Of a stretch of DNA of 64,000 bases, positions 26,838 through 35,094 are shown piece after piece; position 1 is the stretch's first letter, and every line of letters begins with the position of its first letter. The stretch is from the NCBI RefSeq assembly GCF_029531655.1, contig NZ_JANRMI010000002.1, positions 248,001 to 312,000 of the forward strand, written 5' to 3'. Source of the DNA: Bdellovibrio svalbardensis (GTDB lineage: Bacteria > Bdellovibrionota > Bdellovibrionia > Bdellovibrionales > Bdellovibrionaceae). Under the pieces are notes generated by a model. It was not told the DNA's origin, did no database searches, and was given only the letters and a program-made list of their open reading frames with translations. Both the position numbers and the translations under genes were made by a program.

Positions 26838-27443
26838 CTACTTGGCAGTTTTTGTTTTTGGAAACCTAAACTTAAATCCAAACTCTTCGCTGGTTCCAGC
26901 GTACAATAACAAGTCAACCCACTTGCCGTGGACATAAAGGCGACGCGGGGAAAGGCTTTCTTTGCGAAGTCCAATATTCTTGGCCACTTTGATGGAGCGC
27001 TTATTTGTGGGCATGATGCCAGCTTCAATGCGGTGAAGTTTTAAATCTTTAAAGGCGATTTCAATCGCCGCATGGCAGGCCTCGGTTGCATACCCATGTC
27101 CCCAGTGATTGTTGTAGATGCGATATCCCAGATAAGCGTTCTGAAAAATCTGGCGAGAAATATCCATCAAGCTGACGGTGCCGATCAGGAGACCGTCGTC
27201 TTTGCGGAAAACACCGAATTCATAAAAGTGATCTTGAGAGCGCCATAGGAGGTTTTTTTTTAAATGCGCTTTGAATTTAGGAAGAGTCAGTTCTGACTCC
27301 ACCCAATTTGTCTCATCCCATTCGTTTTGAGGTGGGCGCATGGAGGAGTAAGCCTGTGCCCAATTCTCGAAGTCATGAAGTTCCAACGGGCGAAGAACAA
27401 GACGTTTGGTTTTCTTAAAGATAGGCAGATGCGCGGTTTTCAT
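26838..27443 (-). CDS. GNAT-family N-acetyltransferase (RimJ/RimL-like)
   Basis: A 201-residue cytosolic enzyme predicted to transfer acetyl from acetyl-CoA. It starts TKRLVLRPLELHDFE and carries LGYRIYNNHWGHGYATEAC, the acetyl-CoA binding loop (G-x-G-Y-A-T-E), followed by RIEAGIMPTNKRSIKVAKN, the usual strand 5/helix 4 segment. The acceptor could be a ribosomal protein, another protein N-terminus or a metabolite. It overlaps the upstream gene by 29 bp. Confidence 0.88.
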   Translation of the reverse strand: MKTAHLPIFKKTKRLVLRPLELHDFENWAQAYSSMRPPQNEWDETNWVESELTLPKFKAHLKKNLLWRSQDHFYEFGVFRKDDGLLIGTVSLMDISRQIFQNAYLGYRIYNNHWGHGYATEACHAAIEIAFKDLKLHRIEAGIMPTNKRSIKVAKNIGLRKESLSPRRLYVHGKWVDLLLYAGTSEEFGFKFRFPKTKTAK

Positions 27444-27768
27444 GGGTAGACATTCCTCCAGAAATCAATTTGAAGGGAACGCGCTTCAGGTTGCAATAAT
27501 AATAAGTCAAATCGTGTGAACTTCTTACGCAAGCTTTATGGCTTTCGTGTCCCACGAGGCGAACTTCGATTTCAACGGGTTGGTCCTTGGGAATTGCAAC
27601 TAACTTTGGAGTCACATAATTCGTGCGAGCCCCTTGCACCCAAATCTCAGCACCTTCTTGTTCCGAAACCACCATACAAAGACACATCTCTTCAGCGAGA
27701 CTCTTTGGTAGTCTCTCAGGCAGTTTGCGAACCCCCAAAAGCTCTCTCAGATTCTTAAACAAAGTCAT
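27415..27768 (-). CDS. PEGA-like small protein
   Basis: A 117-residue protein starting at ATG 27768, with GGAG 7-8 bases upstream; an ATG at 27774 touches the ribosome site. The C-terminal half (VTPKLVAIPKDQPVEIEVRL, then a cysteine pair) resembles a PEGA-type beta domain. There is no signal peptide. It overlaps the GNAT gene by 29 bp, so the two are coupled. Function unknown. Confidence 0.65.
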   Translation of the reverse strand: MTLFKNLRELLGVRKLPERLPKSLAEEMCLCMVVSEQEGAEIWVQGARTNYVTPKLVAIPKDQPVEIEVRLVGHESHKACVRSSHDLTYYYCNLKRVPFKLISGGMSTHENRASAYL

Positions 27769-27856
27769 ACCCATCTCCTTTGCCAGCGCGCCGAAGGAAA
27801 TACCACACTCACCAAAAAACACCACCCCAACTTTCAAAACTAGACCAGGAGCTGCC

Positions 27857-27888
27857 GAGGTACGCCGTACCTTTTTGAGGCTCGGCGC
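27857..27888. repeat. GGTACGCCGTACC hairpin repeat, copy 1
   Basis: GAGGTACGCCGTACC followed by TTTTTGAGGCTCGGCGC. GGTAC-GCC-GTACC makes a stem followed by T5, like a plus-strand terminator. GCCGAG (27854-27859) can also pair with CTCGGC (27881-27886) as an outer stem. A copy with one mismatch in 31 bases lies at 28410-28440. It is downstream of apaG (minus). Confidence 0.85.
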
Positions 27889-27918
27889 GTTAAGTTTGTG
27901 TGGGTAAGTAATTGAGGG

Positions 27919-28308
27919 TTAGTGAATCGCCATGGGGGCGATGAGGTAGAACTCAGGAATTTCGACAGAGAAGGTTTCGCCACCTTCAGAAGTCATAAAG
28001 TAGCGACCCTTCATGGAGCCCGTGGAGGTGTGAAGAGGGCAAGCTGAATCATATTCAAAAGTTTGGCCAGGTTGAATTTTTGGCTGAATTCCAATCACTC
28101 CAGGGCCGCGAACTTCTTCTTTGGTGCCAAGTGCGTCGGTGATGATCCAATGACGGCTCATGAGTTGAGCTGAGGCGCTGCCGATGTTTTTAATCGAAAT
28201 TTTGTATGCAAAGAAATGGTAACCTTGTTCAGGGCGTGACTCTGAAGGGATGTAAACCACTTTCGCGGTAATTTGAAAATCGGGAAAAACAGTCTTTTGG
28301 ATTGCCAT
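27919..28308 (-). CDS. apaG: ApaG-domain protein
   Basis: A 129-residue immunoglobulin-like beta-sandwich protein of the ApaG family. The signatures YHFFAYKISIKNIGS, LMSRHWIITDALG, VRGPGVIGIQP and MKGRYFM are all present in order, and the length is normal. In E. coli apaG affects Co2+ resistance, but the biochemical role is unsettled. It stands alone here between two hairpin repeats. Confidence 0.93.
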   Translation of the reverse strand: MAIQKTVFPDFQITAKVVYIPSESRPEQGYHFFAYKISIKNIGSASAQLMSRHWIITDALGTKEEVRGPGVIGIQPKIQPGQTFEYDSACPLHTSTGSMKGRYFMTSEGGETFSVEIPEFYLIAPMAIH

Positions 28309-28407
28309 TGCGAAATCCTACTCCGAAGATTTGGCCGAATCAAGATTTGCAAAAGAGCGCTAAAGAACCCTCGCCAAAATTGCCGTCAACTCCTTGATCC
28401 GAGCGAA

Positions 28408-28440
28408 AAAGGTACGCCGTACTTTTTTGAGGCTCGGCGC
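28408..28440. repeat. GGTACGCCGTACC hairpin repeat, copy 2
   Basis: AAAGGTACGCCGTAC followed by TTTTTTGAGGCTCGGCGC. AAAAAGGTAC and GTACTTTTTT pair around GCC, so it can act as a bidirectional terminator. It is directly followed by the larger AAGCAAAAGGTGCC element. Confidence 0.85.
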
Positions 28441-28443
28441 ATC

Positions 28444-28486
28444 AAGCAAAAGGTGCCTGGCACCTTTTGCTTCACTCGGTGCGTAA
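28444..28486. repeat. AAGCAAAAGGTGCC palindromic repeat with conserved tail, copy A
   Basis: A 14-bp perfect inverted repeat around one central T (28444-28472), followed by CACTCGGTGCGTAAG (28473-28487). The same 43-bp element, differing at two or three bases, occurs 24 kb away at 52863-52905. It abuts the stop codon of the minus-strand gene at 28488. The stem with flanking A4/T4 could work as a terminator in both directions. Confidence 0.9.
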
Positions 28487-28487
28487 G

Positions 28488-29519
28488 CTATTTGAGGGGG
28501 ATGTTTTCGATTTCAAAGACGATCGGGTAGTGATCGGAGGGGAGTCGAAGTTTGGCTTCCATGTTGGAGGGAACTCCGATTTCAGATCCGAATTCGTCTT
28601 TGTAGCGATACGCCAAGCTGCTGTTGGGCTTGAGGTGTTGCTGCAAGAGAGGTGACAAAAATGCAAAATCGATTTGTCGGCCCTCTGTGCGTGTGTTGTT
28701 CTTTACTTGATAAAAAGTCGCGCGTTTTTCAGCACTTAGTTGGGCAACCTCAAAAACATCTAGAAGTTTTGTTGTGCTGTAAATGTCTTTGAATTCTTCA
28801 TCGGTGCCAACGGTGGAGGCGTTCCCGTTGAAGTCTCCCGCGATCATGATGGGTACATCAGGATGTACAGCCTCGAGCTCTTTGTAGATTTCCAAAAGAG
28901 TGCGCAGTTCTGCCTGGCGACGTTCGAAGCCATTGGGATCAATGCGTTCCGGATCCAAACGAGATTTCAAATGTGTGAGGAGGGTGATCAAAAACGGCTT
29001 TTCTTTGTCTTTGCTGAAAAGTCGCAGCTCGGCCACGTCTCGAGAGAACTTGTGGCTGGTCGTGATCTTGCCACCTTTGACGGGATAGCCATGCGCCAGG
29101 CTTTGCCTTTCGTGCGGATACAGATAATTAATGGGGCGGCTTTTGTTCGAAAGAAGATCGAAATAGTAAGGTGCGTTCTTACGAATTAAAAAACCCACGT
29201 CGATGTTGCGATCTGAATTTCCCTCAACCAATACTGGTGAATAGGCATCATCCATAAAGAGTTGGTTGAAGTTCTTCAAAGACTCATAACCACCAACTTC
29301 GCACAGCATAATGATGTCGGCGTTGATGTCGATCAGGCATTTGGCGATATCGTGGCACTTCTTGAGCGACTTGTTTTCATAAACGGAAGTGCTGGTCCTT
29401 TGCCACTGAGTTTCGCTCAGCTTTAAAAGCTCCTTGGTTGGCTCGGTATCAAACAGAAGAAACAGGTTCTCTGCATTGAGTAAGCAACATTTTAAATTTG
29501 TGGTCGCTGTCCACGTCAT
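28488..29519 (-). CDS. endonuclease/exonuclease/phosphatase family hydrolase
   Basis: A 343-residue protein of the DNase I/exonuclease III fold. Metal and catalytic motifs: LNAEN near the N-terminus, IIMLCEVGG (catalytic Glu), LLTHLKSR, IAGDFNGN and C-terminal SDHYPIVFE. There is no signal peptide, so it probably acts in the cytoplasm. Members cut nucleic acids, phosphoinositides or other phosphodiesters; the substrate is not evident. Divergent from pepA, with 55 bp between the starts. Confidence 0.87.
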   Translation of the reverse strand: MTWTATTNLKCCLLNAENLFLLFDTEPTKELLKLSETQWQRTSTSVYENKSLKKCHDIAKCLIDINADIIMLCEVGGYESLKNFNQLFMDDAYSPVLVEGNSDRNIDVGFLIRKNAPYYFDLLSNKSRPINYLYPHERQSLAHGYPVKGGKITTSHKFSRDVAELRLFSKDKEKPFLITLLTHLKSRLDPERIDPNGFERRQAELRTLLEIYKELEAVHPDVPIMIAGDFNGNASTVGTDEEFKDIYSTTKLLDVFEVAQLSAEKRATFYQVKNNTRTEGRQIDFAFLSPLLQQHLKPNSSLAYRYKDEFGSEIGVPSNMEAKLRLPSDHYPIVFEIENIPLK

Positions 29520-29574
29520 ATTATGATTTTATGGATTTTTATACCTTAAGCTCAAACTAAAAAATGAGGAAATC

Positions 29575-31173
29575 ATGGCAAAGAAGACAAAGACGGCAAA
29601 AACCACTCAACGTGCGACTGCAAGCGCAACAAAATCGTCTATCAACGCTTCGGCTTCGACGAAACACAAAGAAAAACTTCACTTTCAATCTTGGGTTGAA
29701 ACATTCGATATTGGCAAAGAGTTAAAAGTTAAGAACGAATTAACGGGTTTCGTGTATTTCTTGGGCGTAGATGACTCTAATAAAGTCAAAAGTTTGATCA
29801 AAGAGCACTCTTTGCAATGGCAAACGGACTCTTTGCAAAAGAGTGAGCGCGAATTCATCTATTTCGTTGGCCAACAAGGCCCTGTGTGGATTTTGAAACC
29901 TCGTACTAAAAACAGCGCTGGACACGATGGACTCATTGACGAAGCTCAATACACTTGGGCGCGCGATCAATTCGGTTCTTTGGTGAGCCAATTGAAAGCT
30001 CATCAGTTGAAGGCTGTGCAGATTGAATTCCATGGAACTGAAGAAGCGCAGGATTTGGGAGCTTTGGTTGGTTTGGATATGGCACCTTACAACTTCCGCC
30101 AATTCGTTGACGGAAAACAGCTTGTGGATCTTCCAAAAGTGGCGCTTCGCAAAACTTTGGGCGCCCTTGAAAAAACGACTATTAAGGATGCAATCAGCAG
30201 AGCTCGCGCGGTCAGTTTGGCGCGCCATCTGGTCAGCCTTCCGCCTAACGATTTGAATCCTAAAACTTTCGCAGAAATAGCCACTAAAAAACTGTCTTTC
30301 TCTGCTGCTAGCAAAGTGACAGTCTGGGACTCTAAAAAATTGATCCAAGAAGGCATGGGACTTCATGCGGGAGTAGGGCAAGGGGCAGAGCACGAAGCCT
30401 GCATGGTTCACATCAAGTACCGTCCTGCAAAAAAATCAAAATTGAAGCCGATTGCTTTTGTCGGCAAAGGAATCACCTTCGATACGGGTGGTTTGGATAT
30501 CAAGCCCTCATCAGCAATGCGATTGATGAAAAAAGACATGGGTGGAGCAGCGAGTATTTTAGCGATGGCTCTTTGGGCTTCTGAATCTCAGTATCCTGGT
30601 CCTTTGGATTTCTATTTGGCCTTGGCTGAAAATGCTGTGGATGCAAAGTCTTTCCGCCCTGGTGATGTTTTGATCGCACGCAATGGCTTGAAAGTGGAAA
30701 TTGACAATACGGATGCTGAAGGTCGTTTGGTTTTGGCAGATGTTTTGGATGTGGCATGCACACAAAAAGGCGCTGATGAACCAGAATTGGTGATCGACGT
30801 GGCAACTTTGACGGGCGCTATTAAAGTTGGTTTGGGTGCAGAGATCGCAGGTCTTTTCTCTAACGACGACGATTTGGCGAATGAATTGACGAAAGCGGGA
30901 CAACGCGCTGGGGATTTGAACTGGCGCATGCCTTTGTTCGAAAAATACTGGGCTGAAATGTCTTCTCCGTTTGCTGACTTCAAAAATTCTGGCGGCGGTT
31001 TCGGTGGCGCCATTACGGCAGCCTTGTTCCTTCAGAAATTTGTAGGGGGTAAGAAGTGGGCGCATTTGGACGTTTACGCATGGACTGATAAAGCACAAGG
31101 AGCTTTGTTGGCGAGTGGTGGTAACGGTCAGCCGGTTCAATGCTTGATCGAGTTTTTGAAGGCTCGCGCGTAG
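29575..31173 (+). CDS. pepA: leucyl aminopeptidase (M17)
   Basis: A two-metal cytosolic aminopeptidase of 532 residues. It has a Lys/Ala/Thr/Ser-rich N-terminal tail of about 30 residues, an N-terminal domain, and a catalytic domain with VGKGITFDTGGLDIKP, MKKDMGGAA and the M17 signature NTDAEGRLVLADVL (about 378-391). All usual metal ligands (Lys, Asp, Asp, Asp, Glu) are in place. The basic, low-complexity N-terminal extension is not part of the usual enzyme. It likely releases amino acids from peptides, which suits a predator's diet (inferred). Confidence 0.93.
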   Translation: MAKKTKTAKTTQRATASATKSSINASASTKHKEKLHFQSWVETFDIGKELKVKNELTGFVYFLGVDDSNKVKSLIKEHSLQWQTDSLQKSEREFIYFVGQQGPVWILKPRTKNSAGHDGLIDEAQYTWARDQFGSLVSQLKAHQLKAVQIEFHGTEEAQDLGALVGLDMAPYNFRQFVDGKQLVDLPKVALRKTLGALEKTTIKDAISRARAVSLARHLVSLPPNDLNPKTFAEIATKKLSFSAASKVTVWDSKKLIQEGMGLHAGVGQGAEHEACMVHIKYRPAKKSKLKPIAFVGKGITFDTGGLDIKPSSAMRLMKKDMGGAASILAMALWASESQYPGPLDFYLALAENAVDAKSFRPGDVLIARNGLKVEIDNTDAEGRLVLADVLDVACTQKGADEPELVIDVATLTGAIKVGLGAEIAGLFSNDDDLANELTKAGQRAGDLNWRMPLFEKYWAEMSSPFADFKNSGGGFGGAITAALFLQKFVGGKKWAHLDVYAWTDKAQGALLASGGNGQPVQCLIEFLKARA

Positions 31174-31245
31174 TTGTTCGCGGAGTGGTGCCAACTTGAC
31201 TCTAAATGAGTTGGCCTCTGTTTTGCTTTAGTATTTTTGCAGTAG

Positions 31246-31279
31246 TTTTCACCTTCTTCATTGGGGGAGAAGGTGAAAA
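31246..31279. promoter_or_regulatory. 12-bp perfect inverted repeat before the Cys-module gene
   Basis: TTTTCACCTTCT (31246-31257) and AGAAGGTGAAAA (31268-31279) pair around a 10-nt G-rich loop. It lies 28 bp upstream of the ATG at 31307, so it is probably in the leader of that mRNA. On the plus strand there is no T-run after it, so it is a leader hairpin or operator and not a clear pepA terminator. Confidence 0.6.
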
Positions 31280-31306
31280 ACCACTATAAAACTGCTGGGG
31301 GCAACA

Positions 31307-31912
31307 ATGATGGCATTCATAAGAAATTCTTTGGTAATTGTGTTTTCACTCGCACTTTTGATGGGCGCTTCCACTGCAAGCGCTCGTTACTCCGACGAAG
31401 TCGGAGCGCAAGCAGGTCAGGGTGGAGTTCGTCCCAGTAATGGATATGGAAACAACGAAGAACGAGTGCGTGTCCTAGAAACCCGTGTCGGTCAGCTGGA
31501 ATATTCTCTCTATCAAATCAATCAGCGTTTGGCTGCTTTAGAAACTTCACAAAGACCTCAACCTTATCCAACTCAACCGCAGGAGATGGCCTGTATGGTT
31601 GTCGACTCTTTAGTTTACAGAGCTTCATTGGGTAAAGGCCGCACGAAACTAGAGGCCGAAGCAAATGCTCGTCAAGCCTGCGCAAGCTCCGTGCATTCAA
31701 GCTATTGTCAAACTGCTGCTAAATGTTCTGATGAGCGAGACTTGCAAGTACGTCAAGGTGTGATGTGCGTTCTTAAGGACACTTTGGTTTCCAGAACATA
31801 CAAAGGCGAAGCGAAAACTTTTGTCGAAGCTGAATATCAAGCTCGCAAAGTATGTGCAGAGAGCGTTCACGGATCTTACTGCCGTGCCGAGGTTCGTTGC
31901 GAAGCTTTCTAG
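31307..31912 (+). CDS. exported protein with coiled coil and two Cys modules
   Basis: A 201-residue protein with a signal peptide (about 1-27), a linker, a short coiled coil (about 45-75, RVLETRVGQLEYSLYQINQR) and two tandem copies of a roughly 46-residue module. Each copy has four cysteines in the same order: (A/M)CMV/CVL, QAC/KVC, SYC and KC/RC, with EA(N/E)(A/Y)QAR and SVH(S/G)SYC shared. The paired modules probably form disulfides outside the cytoplasm. Family not recognised. A strong terminator follows. Confidence 0.82.
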   Translation: MMAFIRNSLVIVFSLALLMGASTASARYSDEVGAQAGQGGVRPSNGYGNNEERVRVLETRVGQLEYSLYQINQRLAALETSQRPQPYPTQPQEMACMVVDSLVYRASLGKGRTKLEAEANARQACASSVHSSYCQTAAKCSDERDLQVRQGVMCVLKDTLVSRTYKGEAKTFVEAEYQARKVCAESVHGSYCRAEVRCEAF

Positions 31913-31961
31913 GTGTTTGTTAATTGCCTAAGTCTTTAGAAATAAGAAAAATTATGACGAA

Positions 31962-31988
31962 GGGAGCTTGAGGAAGCTCCCTTTTTTT
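31962..31988 (+). terminator. intrinsic terminator
   Basis: GGGAGCTT-GAGG-AAGCTCCC followed by seven T residues, about 50 bp after the stop at 31912. Confidence 0.93.
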
Positions 31989-32128
31989 ATTTTCCCGACA
32001 GCTGCAGGGTGAGGGTACTGTTTCGGAATAACAACCAAACAGTATTAATTTCGTCGTATAGACAATCAGTCTCTTGTTGGGCTTCATAATTAATAAGAGA
32101 CATTTTAACGAACTATAGGCTGTTATAT

Positions 32129-32872
32129 TTGGAAAAATCTGGAATTCATAACGTCTTAAAGGAAATACTAAATTTACGCCAAGCGAGAAATCCTAAATAT
32201 TCATTAAGGGCTTTCGCGAGGGATTTAAACTGCTCCGCAGGAAGAATCTCTATGGTTCTGTCTGGAAAAGCGGAAGTGGGTCTGCGCCTCAAAAAGAAGC
32301 TTCTGCAAGCGGATGCCTTCTCAGAGGAAGAACAAGTCCTTCTTGAGAAAGTCTTCAAACAAAATTCAAAACCCTTGGTGGATTTTTGCACAATTCGAAA
32401 TCAAGATTGGCCGATTCTGAGCTCTTGGCAGCTCCATGCGGCCGTTTCTGTGTTGCAGGCTGCAGATGCCCGGTTTGAAGTAAATTGGGTGGCCCGTCGA
32501 TTGGGTTTGGATGCGGCGATAGTTGAAGAGATTTTCGAAGTGCTTTTGCGCAATGAAATCGTCGTTCAGCAAGAGGAAGACTTCGACGTCAAAATTACTC
32601 ATATCGGTGACTGTCGCACCATTTTTGAAATGGATTTCGTGAAGTCCTATTGTCAGTTGAATCGGAAGTTAATCGATGAAATGCCAACAACTGATGAGGG
32701 TGATTATGGATTCAACTCTATGATCTTTTCGATTGCTTTAGAGAAGATGGAAGAAGTGAAGAAATTGACTCAGCAATTTTTAAATAGAATTGAACAGCTT
32801 TCACAGAAGAATACGTCTGGAGAAGTTTTTAATCTGACAGTCCTTCGTCATACTTTAAGTCGAAAACTGTAA
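32129..32872 (+). CDS. TIGR02147/DUF4423-family regulator
   Basis: A 247-residue cytosolic protein. The N-terminus has a helix-turn-helix-like region (RQARNPKYSLRAFARDLNCSAGRISMVLSG, broken here by position at about 17-46). The middle and C-terminal parts (WVARRLGLDAAIVEEIFEVL, then a second region to about 230) match the TIGR02147 family seen in Fibrobacter and Bdellovibrio. The only in-frame start before the HTH is TTG 32129, with no good ribosome site. Regulatory targets are unknown. It is convergent with the gene at 32909. Confidence 0.72.
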   Translation: MEKSGIHNVLKEILNLRQARNPKYSLRAFARDLNCSAGRISMVLSGKAEVGLRLKKKLLQADAFSEEEQVLLEKVFKQNSKPLVDFCTIRNQDWPILSSWQLHAAVSVLQAADARFEVNWVARRLGLDAAIVEEIFEVLLRNEIVVQQEEDFDVKITHIGDCRTIFEMDFVKSYCQLNRKLIDEMPTTDEGDYGFNSMIFSIALEKMEEVKKLTQQFLNRIEQLSQKNTSGEVFNLTVLRHTLSRKL

Positions 32873-32874
32873 AA

Positions 32875-32896
32875 AAAGCCTGCGGCGGCAGGCTTT
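32875..32896. terminator. bidirectional terminator between convergent genes
   Basis: AAAGCCTGC-GGCG-GCAGGCTTT. The minus strand adds a run of seven T, so it mainly serves the gene at 32909. It lies 2 bp after the plus-strand stop at 32872. Confidence 0.88.
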
Positions 32897-32908
32897 CAAA
32901 TTCATCTT

Positions 32909-34324
32909 CTATTTATAACCAAAGAGCTTTTTGCTCTTAATAAGATCGCGGACCTTTTCAGGAACGCAGGCTTCCCAACGAGCATCTCCTTTTTCAAGAA
33001 GGTTCATGACGTCTTGAGAGTGCAGATATTCCCCAGTTTCATCACAGCCGGAGATATCCACGATCTGCTTGTTTTCTGTGAAGTACGAATAGATATGACG
33101 AAGATGTGGAGCCGGGAAGAAGCTCTTCGTTGTCATACAAAGTTGAGCCGTCTTATGCGGGTAAACGTAGAGTTTAGTTTTTTGCTCCAGCAGTTTGCCA
33201 AGTCCTTCCAGAAGACCGCCCTCAAGATCATTGTAGTGCTCTTCTTCGAAGAGCTTTTCTAAAGAGCTTGCACCCACAACCAAGGCCATGAAATGAGAAT
33301 TGTAGCGACGTAAGAACCTCTTCAAACCGTAGAACAAGAAGAAGTTAGAAATCAGAACATGGAAACCCAGAGCCGTTAAAATCTCAACACGCTCAAGGAA
33401 GTCTTTTTCATTCACATGCCCATCCGTTTGCAGGTTGTGCATGGTCAGTTCCATGATTGGCAGAACTTCCACATCTTTGCCTTCGCTTTTCAAAATGTCG
33501 GCGTGACTTTGCACCAAACCTTTTTGAAGGACATCAATATGGGTCGCCGTCACAGGACGGAAAGTGCCACGCTGGATCAGTAAAGATTTGCCGTAAACCG
33601 CGTCTGACACATTCAGGATTTCATTTTTAGGAGAGAACAAGATCGCATCAGCCAAGCCACGACGAACCAGCTCTAGATTCATCAGACGGTCATCGAAATG
33701 CTGCAGATCCGGGCCGTCGAACTTGATCACGTCGATGACGATTTGACCTTCGCGAAGGCTGTCGACCAAACTGTCGATAAAGCCTTCGACTTTATTGGTA
33801 TGATAGAAAGCACAATTCAATAGATTTACGCCCAAGATGCCCAAAGCTTCTTGTTGTTGCAAACGATGACGATCAAGCATGCGCACATGCAAGATGATAT
33901 CGTTGTGTGGGGCACCTGGTTCTTTTTGGAAGCGCACTCCCATCCAACCATGCGATTGTTTGGAGGCTCCAGAAGAAGCGGTGGCCACAGTGTTGGCGAA
34001 TGAGAAGAAGCGAGATTGAGGACCACGGTGAGTTGCCAAACGCTCAATCAGAAGTTTGTATTCATGCGAAAGCATTTTTAGTAAGCGTGATTCACACACA
34101 TAACGGCCGTTGGCTTCGCGGCCATAGATGTCATCACTGACGATCATGTCGTAAGCTGAAATAGTCTTAGCAATTGTTTGTGAAGCTTTGCCGGCTTGGA
34201 AGAAGTGGCGAGCCACTTCTTGTCCGGCACCGATTTCGGCGAAGGCGCCATAACGAGAAAGATCTTGGTTGATGCGCAGAGCTTTGCCCAGTGTCGTTTC
34301 TGTGTTGCAATTTCCATCTGGCAT
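32909..34324 (-). CDS. conserved cytosolic protein of unknown function
   Basis: A 471-residue protein without signal peptide or membrane helices. Its start has FAEIGAGQEVARHFFQAG, then TIAKTISAYDMIVSDDIYG. I recall similar proteins in Bacteroidetes and Planctomycetes that carry labels such as nicotinate-nucleotide adenylyltransferase or TonB receptor; I see no motif here that supports either. It contains several His/Cys residues in the C-terminal half but no clear metal motif. It lies 3 bp after the DUF502 gene, so they are coupled. Confidence 0.7.
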   Translation of the reverse strand: MPDGNCNTETTLGKALRINQDLSRYGAFAEIGAGQEVARHFFQAGKASQTIAKTISAYDMIVSDDIYGREANGRYVCESRLLKMLSHEYKLLIERLATHRGPQSRFFSFANTVATASSGASKQSHGWMGVRFQKEPGAPHNDIILHVRMLDRHRLQQQEALGILGVNLLNCAFYHTNKVEGFIDSLVDSLREGQIVIDVIKFDGPDLQHFDDRLMNLELVRRGLADAILFSPKNEILNVSDAVYGKSLLIQRGTFRPVTATHIDVLQKGLVQSHADILKSEGKDVEVLPIMELTMHNLQTDGHVNEKDFLERVEILTALGFHVLISNFFLFYGLKRFLRRYNSHFMALVVGASSLEKLFEEEHYNDLEGGLLEGLGKLLEQKTKLYVYPHKTAQLCMTTKSFFPAPHLRHIYSYFTENKQIVDISGCDETGEYLHSQDVMNLLEKGDARWEACVPEKVRDLIKSKKLFGYK

Positions 34325-34327
34325 TGC

Positions 34328-34927
34328 TTAAACCTCGTCGTTCTTTTCAGCTTTTACCCAGCCAGTGATGGCAAGGCTCATAGCTTTTTCAATTGGCATA
34401 TCTAATGGTGTGATTTTAGAACGGGGAACCATCAAAGTAAATCCGCCCAGACCGTAACTCATAGGAATATAAACCGCCAGACGATCTCCTGCATTCTGAT
34501 CAATTGCCGGAAGATCTTTGAAGTTTTCTCGGGTCACAAGACCCAAGGCACGAACACCTGTTTCGCCCATATCGACCAAAACCACGGTCTGCAATCCACC
34601 GGGACCACCACCCTTAGAGAACAGATTCATCAGGTCGCGCAGGGGACTGTAGATGGCCTTTATAAAAGGAACTTTCATCAGCTGTTGTTCGAGACGATGG
34701 AAGACCCCCGCCGCGATCAAGTTATTCAGCAAGAAACCCAACAAGAAGATAATGAGGATGGTGAGGAGAAAGCCCAAACCAGGAATATAGACAGGCATCA
34801 CCTGGCGAAGAGCGTCTCCTAAAAGACTGTCGACGATCGAGATGCCGGCATAAACGATATAGATCGTCAGGGCGACGGGAAGAAATGTAACCAAGCCCTG
34901 CAAGAAAATTTTCTGAAGATGTTTCAT
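34328..34927 (-). CDS. DUF502 family inner-membrane protein
   Basis: A 199-residue protein with two membrane helices (about 8-32 and 50-75) and a soluble C-terminal domain. Family marks are GLVTFLPVALTIYIVY, KVPFIKAIYSPLRDLMNLF and the VVLVDMGETG and YIPMSYGLGG stretches. Function of DUF502 is unknown. First gene of a two-gene operon with 32909-34324. It diverges from the subtilase-PilZ gene across 167 bp. Confidence 0.9.
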   Translation of the reverse strand: MKHLQKIFLQGLVTFLPVALTIYIVYAGISIVDSLLGDALRQVMPVYIPGLGFLLTILIIFLLGFLLNNLIAAGVFHRLEQQLMKVPFIKAIYSPLRDLMNLFSKGGGPGGLQTVVLVDMGETGVRALGLVTRENFKDLPAIDQNAGDRLAVYIPMSYGLGGFTLMVPRSKITPLDMPIEKAMSLAITGWVKAEKNDEV

Positions 34928-35094
34928 ACTTAGATGTTCCCTGTTGAATCTATATCGGTAGAGTTCCTGTAAAAAATAAATAACAGCTTAAAGTCGACTC
35001 TTCAAGGGGTTACGCCATCCTGAATTGAGACGTTTTTTTTACTAAACCCGACTGGACTTGCGACCGAAAAGAAAGGGTCACCAAAGGAGATCCC

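Noticed and set aside
32909-34324. Annotation as nicotinate-nucleotide adenylyltransferase or TonB receptor
   Set aside because: No HxGH nucleotidyltransferase motif, no TonB box and no signal peptide.
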